A stretch of DNA of 64,000 nt from Mesorhizobium sp. M2D.F.Ca.ET.226.01.1.1 (lineage in GTDB: Bacteria > Pseudomonadota > Alphaproteobacteria > Rhizobiales > Rhizobiaceae), in NCBI RefSeq assembly GCF_004022705.2, contig NZ_RZOY02000018.1:22588-86587 (forward strand), given 5' to 3'. The notes under the pieces were generated by a model that was given only the letters and a program-made list of their open reading frames with translations, was not told the origin of the DNA and made no database searches. The translations under genes and the position numbers were made by a program. This document shows, piece after piece, positions 15,903 to 23,786 of this stretch (positions are counted from its first letter, which is position 1; each line of letters begins with the position of its first letter).

Positions 15903-16250
15903 ATGATGCGCGAATCCCTCGGTCAAGACGAATACGGCTCGACCAACCCTTTCGACCCCGACGACCTGCCCAATCTCAATGCGATGGGGCCGGCGATGGG
16001 CAGCGGCAATGATTTCGAGAAATACGCGGTGGCTGTCATCATCGTGTTCGGCGCGCTCATCATCGGCGGCCTGATGGCCGCTTCCATGTCCTTCGGCCAC
16101 CGCAACGGCTTCCTGTTCGCGCTCGGCGGCGCCACGTCGGCCTGGATTTCCGGCAATGCGCTGCTGCTCGACCGGCCGCGCATCTACGCGCTGTTCGTCG
16201 CCATTGCCGCCGTCATGCTGATCGCCTCGACGATCACATTGGTGGTTTAA
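15903..16250 (+). CDS. Small membrane protein of unknown function
   Basis: 115 aa. The start at 15903 (two ATGs in a row) follows GGAGAAC. A charged N-terminus, MMRESLGQDEYGSTNPFDPD, precedes helices around 40-62 (VAVIIVFGALIIGGLMAASM), 66-82 and 92-113 (ALFVAIAAVMLIASTITLVV). The protein ends directly at its last membrane helix. I recognise no family. Its tail overlaps the convergent gamma-glutamyltransferase gene by 4 bp. The 158 bp between dctD and this gene hold no terminator that I can see. Confidence 0.7.
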   Translation: MMRESLGQDEYGSTNPFDPDDLPNLNAMGPAMGSGNDFEKYAVAVIIVFGALIIGGLMAASMSFGHRNGFLFALGGATSAWISGNALLLDRPRIYALFVAIAAVMLIASTITLVV

Positions 16251-17986
16251 TACCCCAGCGCCTCACCCGCAGCGGCGCGGCTGTCGATGGCGCCGTTGTA
16301 GCGCGCGCCGCCGCCCTTTTCGATCTCGCCGAGGCTCTTGCCGCCGACCAGGATGCCCGCCGCCTGGCCCCAGGTCTGGTCGCTGAGGTCGAGATGATAG
16401 CCCATGCCGGCAAGCAGCCTCTCGGTGTCCGGCGAAAGGCCGAACGGCTCGACATAGATCGTGTCCGGCAGCCATTGGTGATGGATGCGCGGCGCGTCGA
16501 TTGCCTGCTGGATGTTCATGCGGTGGTCGATGACGTTGACGATCGCCTCCAGGGTGATGGTGATGATGCGCGAGCCGCCCGGACTGCCGATGACCATGAA
16601 CGGCTTGCCATCCCTGGTGACAATCGTCGGGCTCATCGAGGATAAGGGCGTCTTCTTCGGCTGGATGGCGTTGGCTTCGCCCTGGACCAGCCCGTAAAGG
16701 TTTGGTACGCCGGGCTTCTGGGTGAAATCGTCCATCTCGTTGTTGAGCAGGATGCCGGTGCCGTCGGCGACGACGCCGGCACCGAACGAGCCGTTCAGTG
16801 TATAAGTGACCGCCACCGCATTGCCGTCATTGTCGATGATCGAATAATGGGTGGTTTCCTTCGACTCGCCAAAACCCTTCGGCATCAGGTCCTTCGAGAC
16901 GCCGGCGCGGAACGGGTCGATCTTGTCGCGAATGTTCTTGGCATAGTTCTTGTCGAGCAGTTTTGAGACGGGATTGTCGACGAAATCCGGGTCGCCCAGC
17001 GCCGAATTGCGGTCGACATAGGCATGCCGCATGGCTTCCACCATGACATGGACCGTCTCTGCGGAACCCGAGCCGAGATAGGACAGCGGGTAGCCTTCGA
17101 GCACGTTGAGTATTTCGCAGATGATGACGCCGCCCGAGCTTGGCGGCGGCGAGGAGATGATCTCGTAGCCGCGGTAGTCGCAGGTTACCGGCTTAAGCTC
17201 GCGCACCGCATATTGCTCGAAATCGCCCTTGGCCAGGATACCGCCTTTCGCGCCGCTTGCCTTGACGATTTCATCGGCGATGGCGCCCTTATAGAAGGCG
17301 TCAGGCCCTTTCTCGGAAATGGCTGAGAGCGAGGCGGCGAGATCCGGCTGAACAAGCTTCTCGCCGATGCCGTAGGGCTTGCCGTCCTTTTTCAGGAAGA
17401 TCGCGGCTGCCGCCGGATCCTTTGCCAGTCGGTCGGCGCTGCCGGCGAAAGAGGCGGCGTCGCCTTGGTTGAGCACGAAGCCGTCCCTGGCATAGGCGAT
17501 CGCCGGCGCCATCAAATCCTGCCGCGACTGCGTGCCGTATTTCTCGCGCGCCATTTCGAAACCGGCGACCGAGCCCGGCACCCCGACCGCGAGATAGCCG
17601 TCGAGGCTGGCGCCCTTCATCGGATTGCCGTCCTTGTCGAGATACATGGTTTTCGTCGCGGCGAGCGGCGCGCGCTCGCGGAAATCGATGAAGGTCGTGC
17701 GGCCATCCTTCATGCGCACAGTCATGAAGCCGCCGCCGCCGATATTACCGGCATTGGGGTAGACGACGGCGAGCGCGTAGCCGACGGCGACCGCGGCATC
17801 GACGGCGTTGCCGCCTTTCTTCAGCACGTCGACACCGACTTCGGTGGCGAGATGCTGGGCTGTCACCACCATGCCATGCTCGCCCTTGGCGGGAGCGGGC
17901 GATGCGGCGAAGACGGCGGCGGACGGCGTGAGCGAGAGTGCGAGCGAAAGGGCGACGCCAATCAGCGTCCGGCGGGTCAAGGGCAT
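16247..17986 (-). CDS. ggt: Gamma-glutamyltransferase, exported
   Basis: 579 aa from ATG at 17986 (AGGAG just upstream). The signal peptide is MPLTRRTLIGVALSLALSLT followed by a probable cleavage after VFA; RRTLIG is weakly Tat-like. The large subunit carries GGNAVDAAVAVGYALAV and the small subunit begins at the catalytic Thr in the motif ETTHYSIID, where the proenzyme self-cleaves. GSPGGSRIITI near the C-terminus is also family-typical. It hydrolyses or transfers the gamma-glutamyl group of glutathione in the periplasm. The gene is monocistronic. Confidence 0.95.
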   Translation of the reverse strand: MPLTRRTLIGVALSLALSLTPSAAVFAASPAPAKGEHGMVVTAQHLATEVGVDVLKKGGNAVDAAVAVGYALAVVYPNAGNIGGGGFMTVRMKDGRTTFIDFRERAPLAATKTMYLDKDGNPMKGASLDGYLAVGVPGSVAGFEMAREKYGTQSRQDLMAPAIAYARDGFVLNQGDAASFAGSADRLAKDPAAAAIFLKKDGKPYGIGEKLVQPDLAASLSAISEKGPDAFYKGAIADEIVKASGAKGGILAKGDFEQYAVRELKPVTCDYRGYEIISSPPPSSGGVIICEILNVLEGYPLSYLGSGSAETVHVMVEAMRHAYVDRNSALGDPDFVDNPVSKLLDKNYAKNIRDKIDPFRAGVSKDLMPKGFGESKETTHYSIIDNDGNAVAVTYTLNGSFGAGVVADGTGILLNNEMDDFTQKPGVPNLYGLVQGEANAIQPKKTPLSSMSPTIVTRDGKPFMVIGSPGGSRIITITLEAIVNVIDHRMNIQQAIDAPRIHHQWLPDTIYVEPFGLSPDTERLLAGMGYHLDLSDQTWGQAAGILVGGKSLGEIEKGGGARYNGAIDSRAAAGEALGY

Positions 17987-18084
17987 GGCGGTGCTCCTAG
18001 CGTTGGGACGCTTAGGAAAGACCGTGCCGGCAGACCTGTCCACCGCCAATGGCGCTGGACCACATCAATGCGGATATCTGTCTG

Positions 18085-19377
18085 TCAAACAATCCCGCCG
18101 CCACCACCCGCAACTGCCGGCCGTTCCGCCGCCACCTTGGCCCGGTAGCCGGCTTCGCGATAGGCCGCGACCGGATCGATGGCGCCGCCGGTCCTCAGCC
18201 GGGCCGTTGCGAGGATCGGCTCGACATCGGTGCGGTAGGCACTTTTCAACGTCTGCGTCGCCATCAGCGCGTCGTTGGCCTCCTGGAAACCTTCCAGCGC
18301 CTTGCGGTCGACCAGCAGCGCCTGCGCGTAGGCGCGCTGCACCTCGACCGCCGACAGCATCAGGCTTTCGATCGGATCCGTCACGTTGTGGCTCTGGTCG
18401 AGCATATGAGCGGGGTTGAAGCCTTTCGCCCCTGAAAGCTCGGCGTCGACCAGCTCGTTGAAGACCAGGAAGAGCCGGTAGGGGTCGATGGAGCCGGCAT
18501 CGAGGTCGTCATCGCCATATTTCGAATCGTTGAAGTGAAACCCGCCGAGCTTGCCGAACTGGATCAGCCGCGACACGATCATCTCGATGTTGACGTTGGG
18601 CGCGTGATGCCCGAGATCGACCAGGCAGAAGGCCTTGTCGCCGAGCTCCCTGGCGATGATGTAGTTGGTGCCCCAGTCCTGCACGACGGTGGAATAGAAG
18701 GCCGGTTCATACATCTTGTGCTCGGTGAACAGCCGCCAGTCGTCCGGCAGGCCGGCATAGATGTCGCGCATGGCGTCGAGATAACGCTCGAAGGCTTTGG
18801 CGAAATTGACCTGGCCGGGGAAGTTGGAGCCGTCGCCAATCCACACCGTCAGCGCCTTGGAGCCCAGCGTCTTGCCGATCTCGATGCATTCGAGATTGTG
18901 CTCGACCGCTTGGCGGCGCGTGCCGGCATCGGCATGGGAGAGCGAGCCGAATTTGTAGGAAAGCTTCTGGTCCTTCGCGTCGGAGAAGGTGTTGGAGTTC
19001 ATCGCGTCGAAGCCGAGGCCGAAGCGCGAGGCCGCCTGCTTCAGCCGGTTCGGATCGGCCTTGTCCCAAGGGATGTGCAGCGAGACAGTGGGCGTCGCCT
19101 GCGTCAGCTGGCTGATGACAGCGCAGTCCTCGATCTTGTCGAAGATATCGCGCGGCTCGCCGGGACCGGGGAACCGGGCAAAGCGCGTGCCGCCGGTGCC
19201 GACGCCCCAGGACGGGATCGCCACGCCGAATTTCTCGACCTTGTCGCGGATGGCATCGATGGCAATGCCGCGGCGGTCGAGGCGGTCGCCGAGCGAGGCG
19301 TAGTCGCGCTCGAGGTCGGCTTGGCGGGCGGCGTTATGCTTTTCGACAACGTTAGCCGAGATGATCGTTTCGGACAC
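18085..19377 (-). CDS. rhaI: L-rhamnose isomerase (rhizobial RhaI type)
   Basis: 430 aa. I take the GTG at 19377 as start because GGGAGGAATT lies 6-7 bases before it; the upstream TTG at 19392 would overlap that site. The product is a TIM-barrel sugar isomerase: SWGVGTGGTRFARFPGPGEP, HIPWDKAD, then metal-binding stretches TEHKMYEPAFYSTV, DLGHHAPNVNIEMI and GGFHFNDSKYGDDDLD. It converts L-rhamnose to L-rhamnulose. It lies 93 bp downstream of rhaD, with a hairpin repeat between them, the same rhaDI order as in Rhizobium leguminosarum. Confidence 0.93.
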   Translation of the reverse strand: MSETIISANVVEKHNAARQADLERDYASLGDRLDRRGIAIDAIRDKVEKFGVAIPSWGVGTGGTRFARFPGPGEPRDIFDKIEDCAVISQLTQATPTVSLHIPWDKADPNRLKQAASRFGLGFDAMNSNTFSDAKDQKLSYKFGSLSHADAGTRRQAVEHNLECIEIGKTLGSKALTVWIGDGSNFPGQVNFAKAFERYLDAMRDIYAGLPDDWRLFTEHKMYEPAFYSTVVQDWGTNYIIARELGDKAFCLVDLGHHAPNVNIEMIVSRLIQFGKLGGFHFNDSKYGDDDLDAGSIDPYRLFLVFNELVDAELSGAKGFNPAHMLDQSHNVTDPIESLMLSAVEVQRAYAQALLVDRKALEGFQEANDALMATQTLKSAYRTDVEPILATARLRTGGAIDPVAAYREAGYRAKVAAERPAVAGGGGGIV

Positions 19378-19412
19378 TGCAATTCCTCCCAAGAATGCGT
19401 TCGGCTGGCGCT

Positions 19413-19464
19413 GCCCCTCATCCGCCTGCCGTCACCTTCTCCCCGTATAGTGACGGGGAGAAGG
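19413..19464. repeat. Short REP-like hairpin between rhaD and rhaI (copy 2)
   Basis: CCTTCTCCCCGT (19435-19446) and ACGGGGAGAAGG (19453-19464) are perfect 12-bp arms around ATAGTG, preceded by GCCCCTCATCCG. The arms match the CTTCTCCCC hairpin of the element at 10075-10226. There is no T-tract on either strand, so it is unlikely to be a strong terminator. Its position inside an operon suggests mRNA processing or stabilisation. Confidence 0.8.
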
Positions 19465-19470
19465 AAAGGC

Positions 19471-21573
19471 CTAGCGCGTAAAACTTTGCGCGTTGCCGGC
19501 GTCGACATTGACGATGTTGCCGGTCGACTTGGCCGACATGTCGGAGGCGAAGAAGTAGATCGCCTCGGCGATGTCTTCCGGGAATACCGAGCGCTTCAGC
19601 ATCGAGCGCGAACGGTAGTGCTCCTCGAGATCGTCGGTCGACATCTTGTAGGCGGCGGCGCGCTGCTCCTTCCACTCGCCGGTCCAGATTTTTGAGCCGC
19701 GCAGCACGGCGTCCGGATTGACGACGTTGACCCTGATCTGCGCCTCAGCTCCTTCGAGCGCCAGGCAGCGGGCAAGGTGGATCTCGGCTGCCTTGGCGGT
19801 GCAATAGGCGGACGCATTCGGCGAAGCGGCGAGGCCGTTCTTGGAGGCGACGAAGACGACGTTGCCGCCGATCTTCTGCGCGCGAAACAGGCGGAAGGCC
19901 TCGCGCGAGACGAGAAAATATCCGGTGGACAGGATGTCCATGTTCTTGTTCCAGAGCGCCAGTGTCGTCTCCTCGATCGGCGCCGAGGACGCCAGGCCCG
20001 CGTTCGAGACGAGTATGTCGATGCCGCCGAATTCGACGGACGTTTCGGCGAAGCCGGAAAGCACCTGATCCTCCGAGGTCACGTCGATGCGCACCGGGCG
20101 GACGAAGTCCTTGCCGAAGGCTTTCGAGAGCTCGTCGTTGGCGCTGGCGAGCGCCGCTTCATCGATGTCGGCCAGCACCACGCAGGCGCCCTCGCGCAGC
20201 AGCCGGTTGGCGGTGGCGCGGCCGATGCCGCCGGCGCCGCCGGTGACCAGCGCGATCTGGCCGGCCAGCGCCTTCGGCTTCGGCAGGCGCTGCAGCTTGG
20301 CTTCCTCGAGTTGCCAATATTCGATGTCGAAAGCTTCCTGCGCCGGCAGGCCGACATAGGACGAGACCGTCGAAGCACCGCGCATGACATTGATGGCGTT
20401 GACGTAGAATTCGCCGGAGATGCGCGCCGTCGCCTTGTCGCCGGCGAAGGTGAACATGCCGACGCCGGGCATCAGGTAGACCACGGCATTGGGGTCGCGA
20501 ATGGCTGGCGAGTCCGGATGCTTGCAGGCGTCGTAGTAAGCCTGGTAACCGACGCGGTATTCGGCGATGTCGTCGGCCAGCCGCGCGATGACGGCGTCGA
20601 TATCGGGCTTAGCCGGATCGAACTCGATCACCAGCGGCCGGATCTTGGTGCGCAGGAAATGATCCGGACATGAGGTGCCGAGCGCCGCCAGCGCCCGCAG
20701 GTCCTTGGAATTGACGAATTCGAGCACGGCCGGCTGGTCGTCGAAATGACCGAGCTTGTGGCTCTTTTCGGAGATCAGGCCGCGAATGCGCGGCATCAGC
20801 TTTGCGGCAATGGCGCGGCGTGCCGAAGCATCGAGCGACTTCACCGCCTCGCCGCCGAAAATAGCCACGCCTTCCGACCGGCGCTCGAACCACTCGATTG
20901 CCTGGTTGATGACTGAGATCGTCGTTTCGTAGCATTCCTTCGGGGTGTCGCCCCAGGTGAACAGGCCATGGCTTTCAAGCACGACACCCTTGGCGTCCGG
21001 ATTTTCCAGGCAGAATTTCTCCAGCCATAGGCCGAGCTCGAACCCCGGCCGCTTCCACGGCAGCCAGCCGATCGCGTCGCCGAAGATCTCCTTGGTGATC
21101 GCCTTGGAATCCTTGGCGGCGGCGACCGCAATGATGGCGTCGGGATGCATGTGATCCACGCAGGCCTTCGGCACGTACGCATGAAGCGGCGTGTCGATCG
21201 AGGCCGCGCGCGGATTGAGGTTGAAGGTGCAGTGAGGCAGATAGCCCACCATCTCATCCTCGTGCTCGACGCCGCGATAGAGGCCTTTGAGCGCGCGCAG
21301 CTTGTTCATGTAGAGGGTGGCGAAACCGTCAAGCTTGATCGAGGCGCTGTCGCCGCCCGAGCCCTTGACCCACAGAACCTCGACATCCTCGCCGGTCAGC
21401 GGGTCCTTCTGCCAGACCTTGGACGAGGTGTTGCCGCCGCCATAGTTGGTGACGCGCTTGTCGGATCCCAGCGTGTTCGAGCGATAGACCAGAAGCTCGG
21501 GACCGCTCATACCTTCGGCTTTTGCATCGTCCCACAGATTGGCGAGGCGCGAGCCGGAGCGCTTGTCGAGCAT
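19471..21573 (-). CDS. rhaD: Bifunctional rhamnulose-1-phosphate aldolase / short-chain alcohol dehydrogenase
   Basis: 700 aa from ATG at 21573 (GGGAGGATACCT upstream). Residues 1-430 are a class II aldolase domain with GGGNTSSKVW and the zinc motif VDHMHPDAI. Residues 440-700 are a short-chain dehydrogenase with VTGGAGGIGRAT, VSNAGLASS and the catalytic pattern YCTAK. The aldolase half cleaves rhamnulose-1-phosphate to dihydroxyacetone phosphate and L-lactaldehyde, and the dehydrogenase half oxidises the lactaldehyde. The fusion is normal in rhizobia. It is the first gene of the leftward rha operon, divergent from rhaR. Confidence 0.93.
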   Translation of the reverse strand: MLDKRSGSRLANLWDDAKAEGMSGPELLVYRSNTLGSDKRVTNYGGGNTSSKVWQKDPLTGEDVEVLWVKGSGGDSASIKLDGFATLYMNKLRALKGLYRGVEHEDEMVGYLPHCTFNLNPRAASIDTPLHAYVPKACVDHMHPDAIIAVAAAKDSKAITKEIFGDAIGWLPWKRPGFELGLWLEKFCLENPDAKGVVLESHGLFTWGDTPKECYETTISVINQAIEWFERRSEGVAIFGGEAVKSLDASARRAIAAKLMPRIRGLISEKSHKLGHFDDQPAVLEFVNSKDLRALAALGTSCPDHFLRTKIRPLVIEFDPAKPDIDAVIARLADDIAEYRVGYQAYYDACKHPDSPAIRDPNAVVYLMPGVGMFTFAGDKATARISGEFYVNAINVMRGASTVSSYVGLPAQEAFDIEYWQLEEAKLQRLPKPKALAGQIALVTGGAGGIGRATANRLLREGACVVLADIDEAALASANDELSKAFGKDFVRPVRIDVTSEDQVLSGFAETSVEFGGIDILVSNAGLASSAPIEETTLALWNKNMDILSTGYFLVSREAFRLFRAQKIGGNVVFVASKNGLAASPNASAYCTAKAAEIHLARCLALEGAEAQIRVNVVNPDAVLRGSKIWTGEWKEQRAAAYKMSTDDLEEHYRSRSMLKRSVFPEDIAEAIYFFASDMSAKSTGNIVNVDAGNAQSFTR

Positions 21574-21647
21574 AGGTATCCTCCCTTGGAGCGCGAGTGC
21601 CGCACCCCTCTTTTCTCGCTGGGGAATGTCTACGCAAGCGCCCCACT

Positions 21648-21720
21648 TGTCAATCACAAACGATCAACATCGATCATATTGCACTGCACAATGAAAATAT
21701 ATGATCGGAAATGATTGACA
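21648..21720. promoter_or_regulatory. Nested inverted repeats between rhaD and rhaR (candidate RhaR operators)
   Basis: Outer arms TGTCAATCA (21648-21656) and TGATTGACA (21712-21720) and inner arms CGATCATAT (21671-21679) and ATATGATCG (21699-21707) are all perfect. Extra GATCA half-sites occur at 21662 and 21672. The region is locally AT-rich, lies between the two divergent rha operons, and is a plausible site for a DeoR-family repressor acting on both directions, perhaps by looping. Confidence 0.75.
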
Positions 21721-21762
21721 CTGCGCGTTTTCTAAGGCCTGATGCTTGGGCAGGGAGGAACC

Positions 21763-22572
21763 ATGCACGAGAAAGAACGCCACAGGATCATTCTGTCCGC
21801 CGTCCAGGAAAAGCCTGTGGTGACGGTGCAGGAAATGGTCGAGCTGACGGACTCCTCCGAGGCGACGATCCGACGCGACATCGCGGCGCTGCACATCCAA
21901 AAGCGCCTGCGCCGGGTGCGCGGCGGCGCCGAGGCGATCTCGCCGCCGCAGTTCATCGGCCTTGCCGGCCGGCCTTTCTCCGTCAACGAGACGCTGAACG
22001 CGGCCCAGAAGCGGGCGATCGCGCGGGAAGCGGTGAACCTTTGCGCGGACGGCGAGCCGATCATCATCAATGGCGGCACCACCACCTTCCAGATGGTGCA
22101 TTTCCTGACCGGACGGCGCATGCCGATCTTCACCAACTCGTTCCCGATCGCCGAGCATCTGCTCAAGCACTCGAAGAACACGGTGATGCTGTCGGGCGGC
22201 ACGATCTACCGCGAGCAGAACATCATCCTTTCGCCCTTCGACAATGACGTTACGCGCAACTTCTATGCGCGGCGCATGTTCATGGGCGCGCAAGGCCTGG
22301 GGCCGCTCGGGCTGATGGAGGGCGATCCGCTGCTGATCCAGGCCGAGCAGAAGCTGATCGACCAGGCCGACGAGCTGGTGGTGCTGGTCGATTCCTCGAA
22401 ATTCCGCATGCGCTCCAGCCTGATCCTGTGCGGGCTGTCGCGCATCGCGACCGTGATCACCGACGACGGCATCGAGGACCGGGAGGCCAAGATGCTGGAA
22501 ACGGCGGGCGTGGCGCTGATCGTCGCCCGCAAGCAGTCAAGCGACAAGGAAGAATCTTCACTGCAGGCCTGA
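21763..22572 (+). CDS. rhaR: DeoR-family repressor of rhamnose catabolism
   Basis: 269 aa from ATG at 21763 (GGGAGGAACC upstream). The N-terminal DeoR helix-turn-helix includes VTVQEMVELTDSSEATIRRDI and RLRRVRGGAEAI, the family signature. The C-terminal sensor domain has NGGTTTFQMVHFL, LSGGTIYREQNI and DSSKF, as in DeoR proteins that bind phosphorylated sugars. In R. leguminosarum RhaR is a negative regulator of the rha genes; the same role is inferred here. It leads the rightward operon, 55 bp ahead of rhaS. Confidence 0.9.
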   Translation: MHEKERHRIILSAVQEKPVVTVQEMVELTDSSEATIRRDIAALHIQKRLRRVRGGAEAISPPQFIGLAGRPFSVNETLNAAQKRAIAREAVNLCADGEPIIINGGTTTFQMVHFLTGRRMPIFTNSFPIAEHLLKHSKNTVMLSGGTIYREQNIILSPFDNDVTRNFYARRMFMGAQGLGPLGLMEGDPLLIQAEQKLIDQADELVVLVDSSKFRMRSSLILCGLSRIATVITDDGIEDREAKMLETAGVALIVARKQSSDKEESSLQA

Positions 22573-22627
22573 GGGAAACTCACGCCCGCAGCGGCGATGG
22601 AATGCAACGCTCAAGGGAGGATATTCG

Positions 22628-23623
22628 ATGAGCTTTTTGAAGAAACTGCTGGTTACGGCGGCCTTTTCCGCCGCCATGTTCGTGAATGCCGCCTATGCCG
22701 AGAACGTCAAGATCGCGCTGGTCGTGAAGTCGCTCGGCAACGGCTTCTTCGACGCCGCCAACAAGGGCGCCGAGGAAGCGGCCAAGGAACTGGGCGATGT
22801 CGACGTCATCTACACCGGCCCGACCAAGGCCACCGCTGAGGCGCAGATCGAGGTGATCAATTCGCTGATCGCGCAGAAGGTCAACGCCATTGCCGTTTCG
22901 GCCAATGACGCCGACGCGCTGGTGCCGGTGCTGAAGAAGGCGATGGATCGCGGCATCACCGTGATCTCGTGGGACTCCGGCGTCGCCAAGGAAGGCCGCC
23001 AGCTTCACCTCAACCCGTCGGACACCAACCTGATCGGCGAGACCATCATCAAGCTCGCCGCCGACTACCTGCCGGAAGGCGGCGACGTCGCGATCCTCTC
23101 GGCCTCCTCGACCGCGACCAACCAGAACGCCTGGATCGAGGCGGCCAAGAAGGTGCTGCCGGAGAAGTTCCCGAAGATCAAGCTGGTCGCCACCGTCTAT
23201 GGCGATGACGACTCGGCCAAGAGCACCGACGAGGCCAAGGGCCTGCTCAAGTCCTATCCGAATCTCAAGGCGATCATCGCGCCGACCACCGTCGGCGTCG
23301 TCGCCGCAGCGCAGGTCGTCACCGACGAGAACCTGATCGGCAAGGTCAATGTCACTGGTCTCGCGCTTCCGTCGGAGTTCAAGAAGTTCATCGACAACGG
23401 CGCTTCGCAGGCTGTCGCGCTGTGGAACCCGATCGACCTCGGCTATTCGGCGATCTATCTCGCCCATGACCTGGCGGTGAAGAAGGAAGAGGCCAAGCCC
23501 GGCGCCACGCTGTCGATCGGCCGTGTCGGCAAGGTGACGCTCGACGACACCAACTCGGCTGCGATGGCTCCGCCCTTCCAGTTCGACAAGACCAACATCG
23601 AGAAGTTCTCCAAGATCTATTGA
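22628..23623 (+). CDS. rhaS: Rhamnose ABC transporter substrate-binding protein
   Basis: 331 aa, start after GGGAGGATATTCG. A Sec signal peptide (MSFLKKLLVTAAFSAAMFVN, cleavage after AYA at about 25) leads a periplasmic type I binding-protein fold of the ribose/autoinducer-2 class: KIALVVKSLGNGFFDAANKG, DVDVIYTGPTKATAEAQIEV and AVSANDADALVPVLKKAMD. It captures L-rhamnose in the periplasm for RhaTPQ. A 163-bp gap with a REP-like repeat separates it from rhaT, which may let the binding protein be made in excess. Confidence 0.93.
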   Translation: MSFLKKLLVTAAFSAAMFVNAAYAENVKIALVVKSLGNGFFDAANKGAEEAAKELGDVDVIYTGPTKATAEAQIEVINSLIAQKVNAIAVSANDADALVPVLKKAMDRGITVISWDSGVAKEGRQLHLNPSDTNLIGETIIKLAADYLPEGGDVAILSASSTATNQNAWIEAAKKVLPEKFPKIKLVATVYGDDDSAKSTDEAKGLLKSYPNLKAIIAPTTVGVVAAAQVVTDENLIGKVNVTGLALPSEFKKFIDNGASQAVALWNPIDLGYSAIYLAHDLAVKKEEAKPGATLSIGRVGKVTLDDTNSAAMAPPFQFDKTNIEKFSKIY

Positions 23624-23643
23624 TCTGGAAACCAAGGGCGCCG

Positions 23644-23770
23644 CCCCCTCATCCGGCCGCTTCGCGGCCACCTTCTCTCCGGTGGGGAGAAGAGCCAGGC
23701 GCCAAGCTCGGCAATTCCCTCTCCCCACGGGGGAGAGGTCGACCGAGCGAAGCGGAGGTCGGGTGAGGGA
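23644..23770. repeat. REP-like compound repeat inside the rha transport operon (copy 3)
   Basis: The element shares CCCCTCATCCGGCCGCTTCG with the reverse complement of copy 1, followed by CCTTCTC/GAGAAG and CCTCTCCCC/GGGGAGAGG hairpins and closing with GGTCGGGTGAGGGA. It fills the gap between rhaS and rhaT. Such an element after a binding-protein gene recalls the malE-malF REP of E. coli. Confidence 0.85.
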
Positions 23771-23786
23771 AGTCCACACGAAATAG

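Noticed and set aside
10075..23770. The three repeat clusters as a CRISPR array
   Set aside because: Copies are palindromic, kilobases apart and lack regular unique spacers; no cas genes are present.
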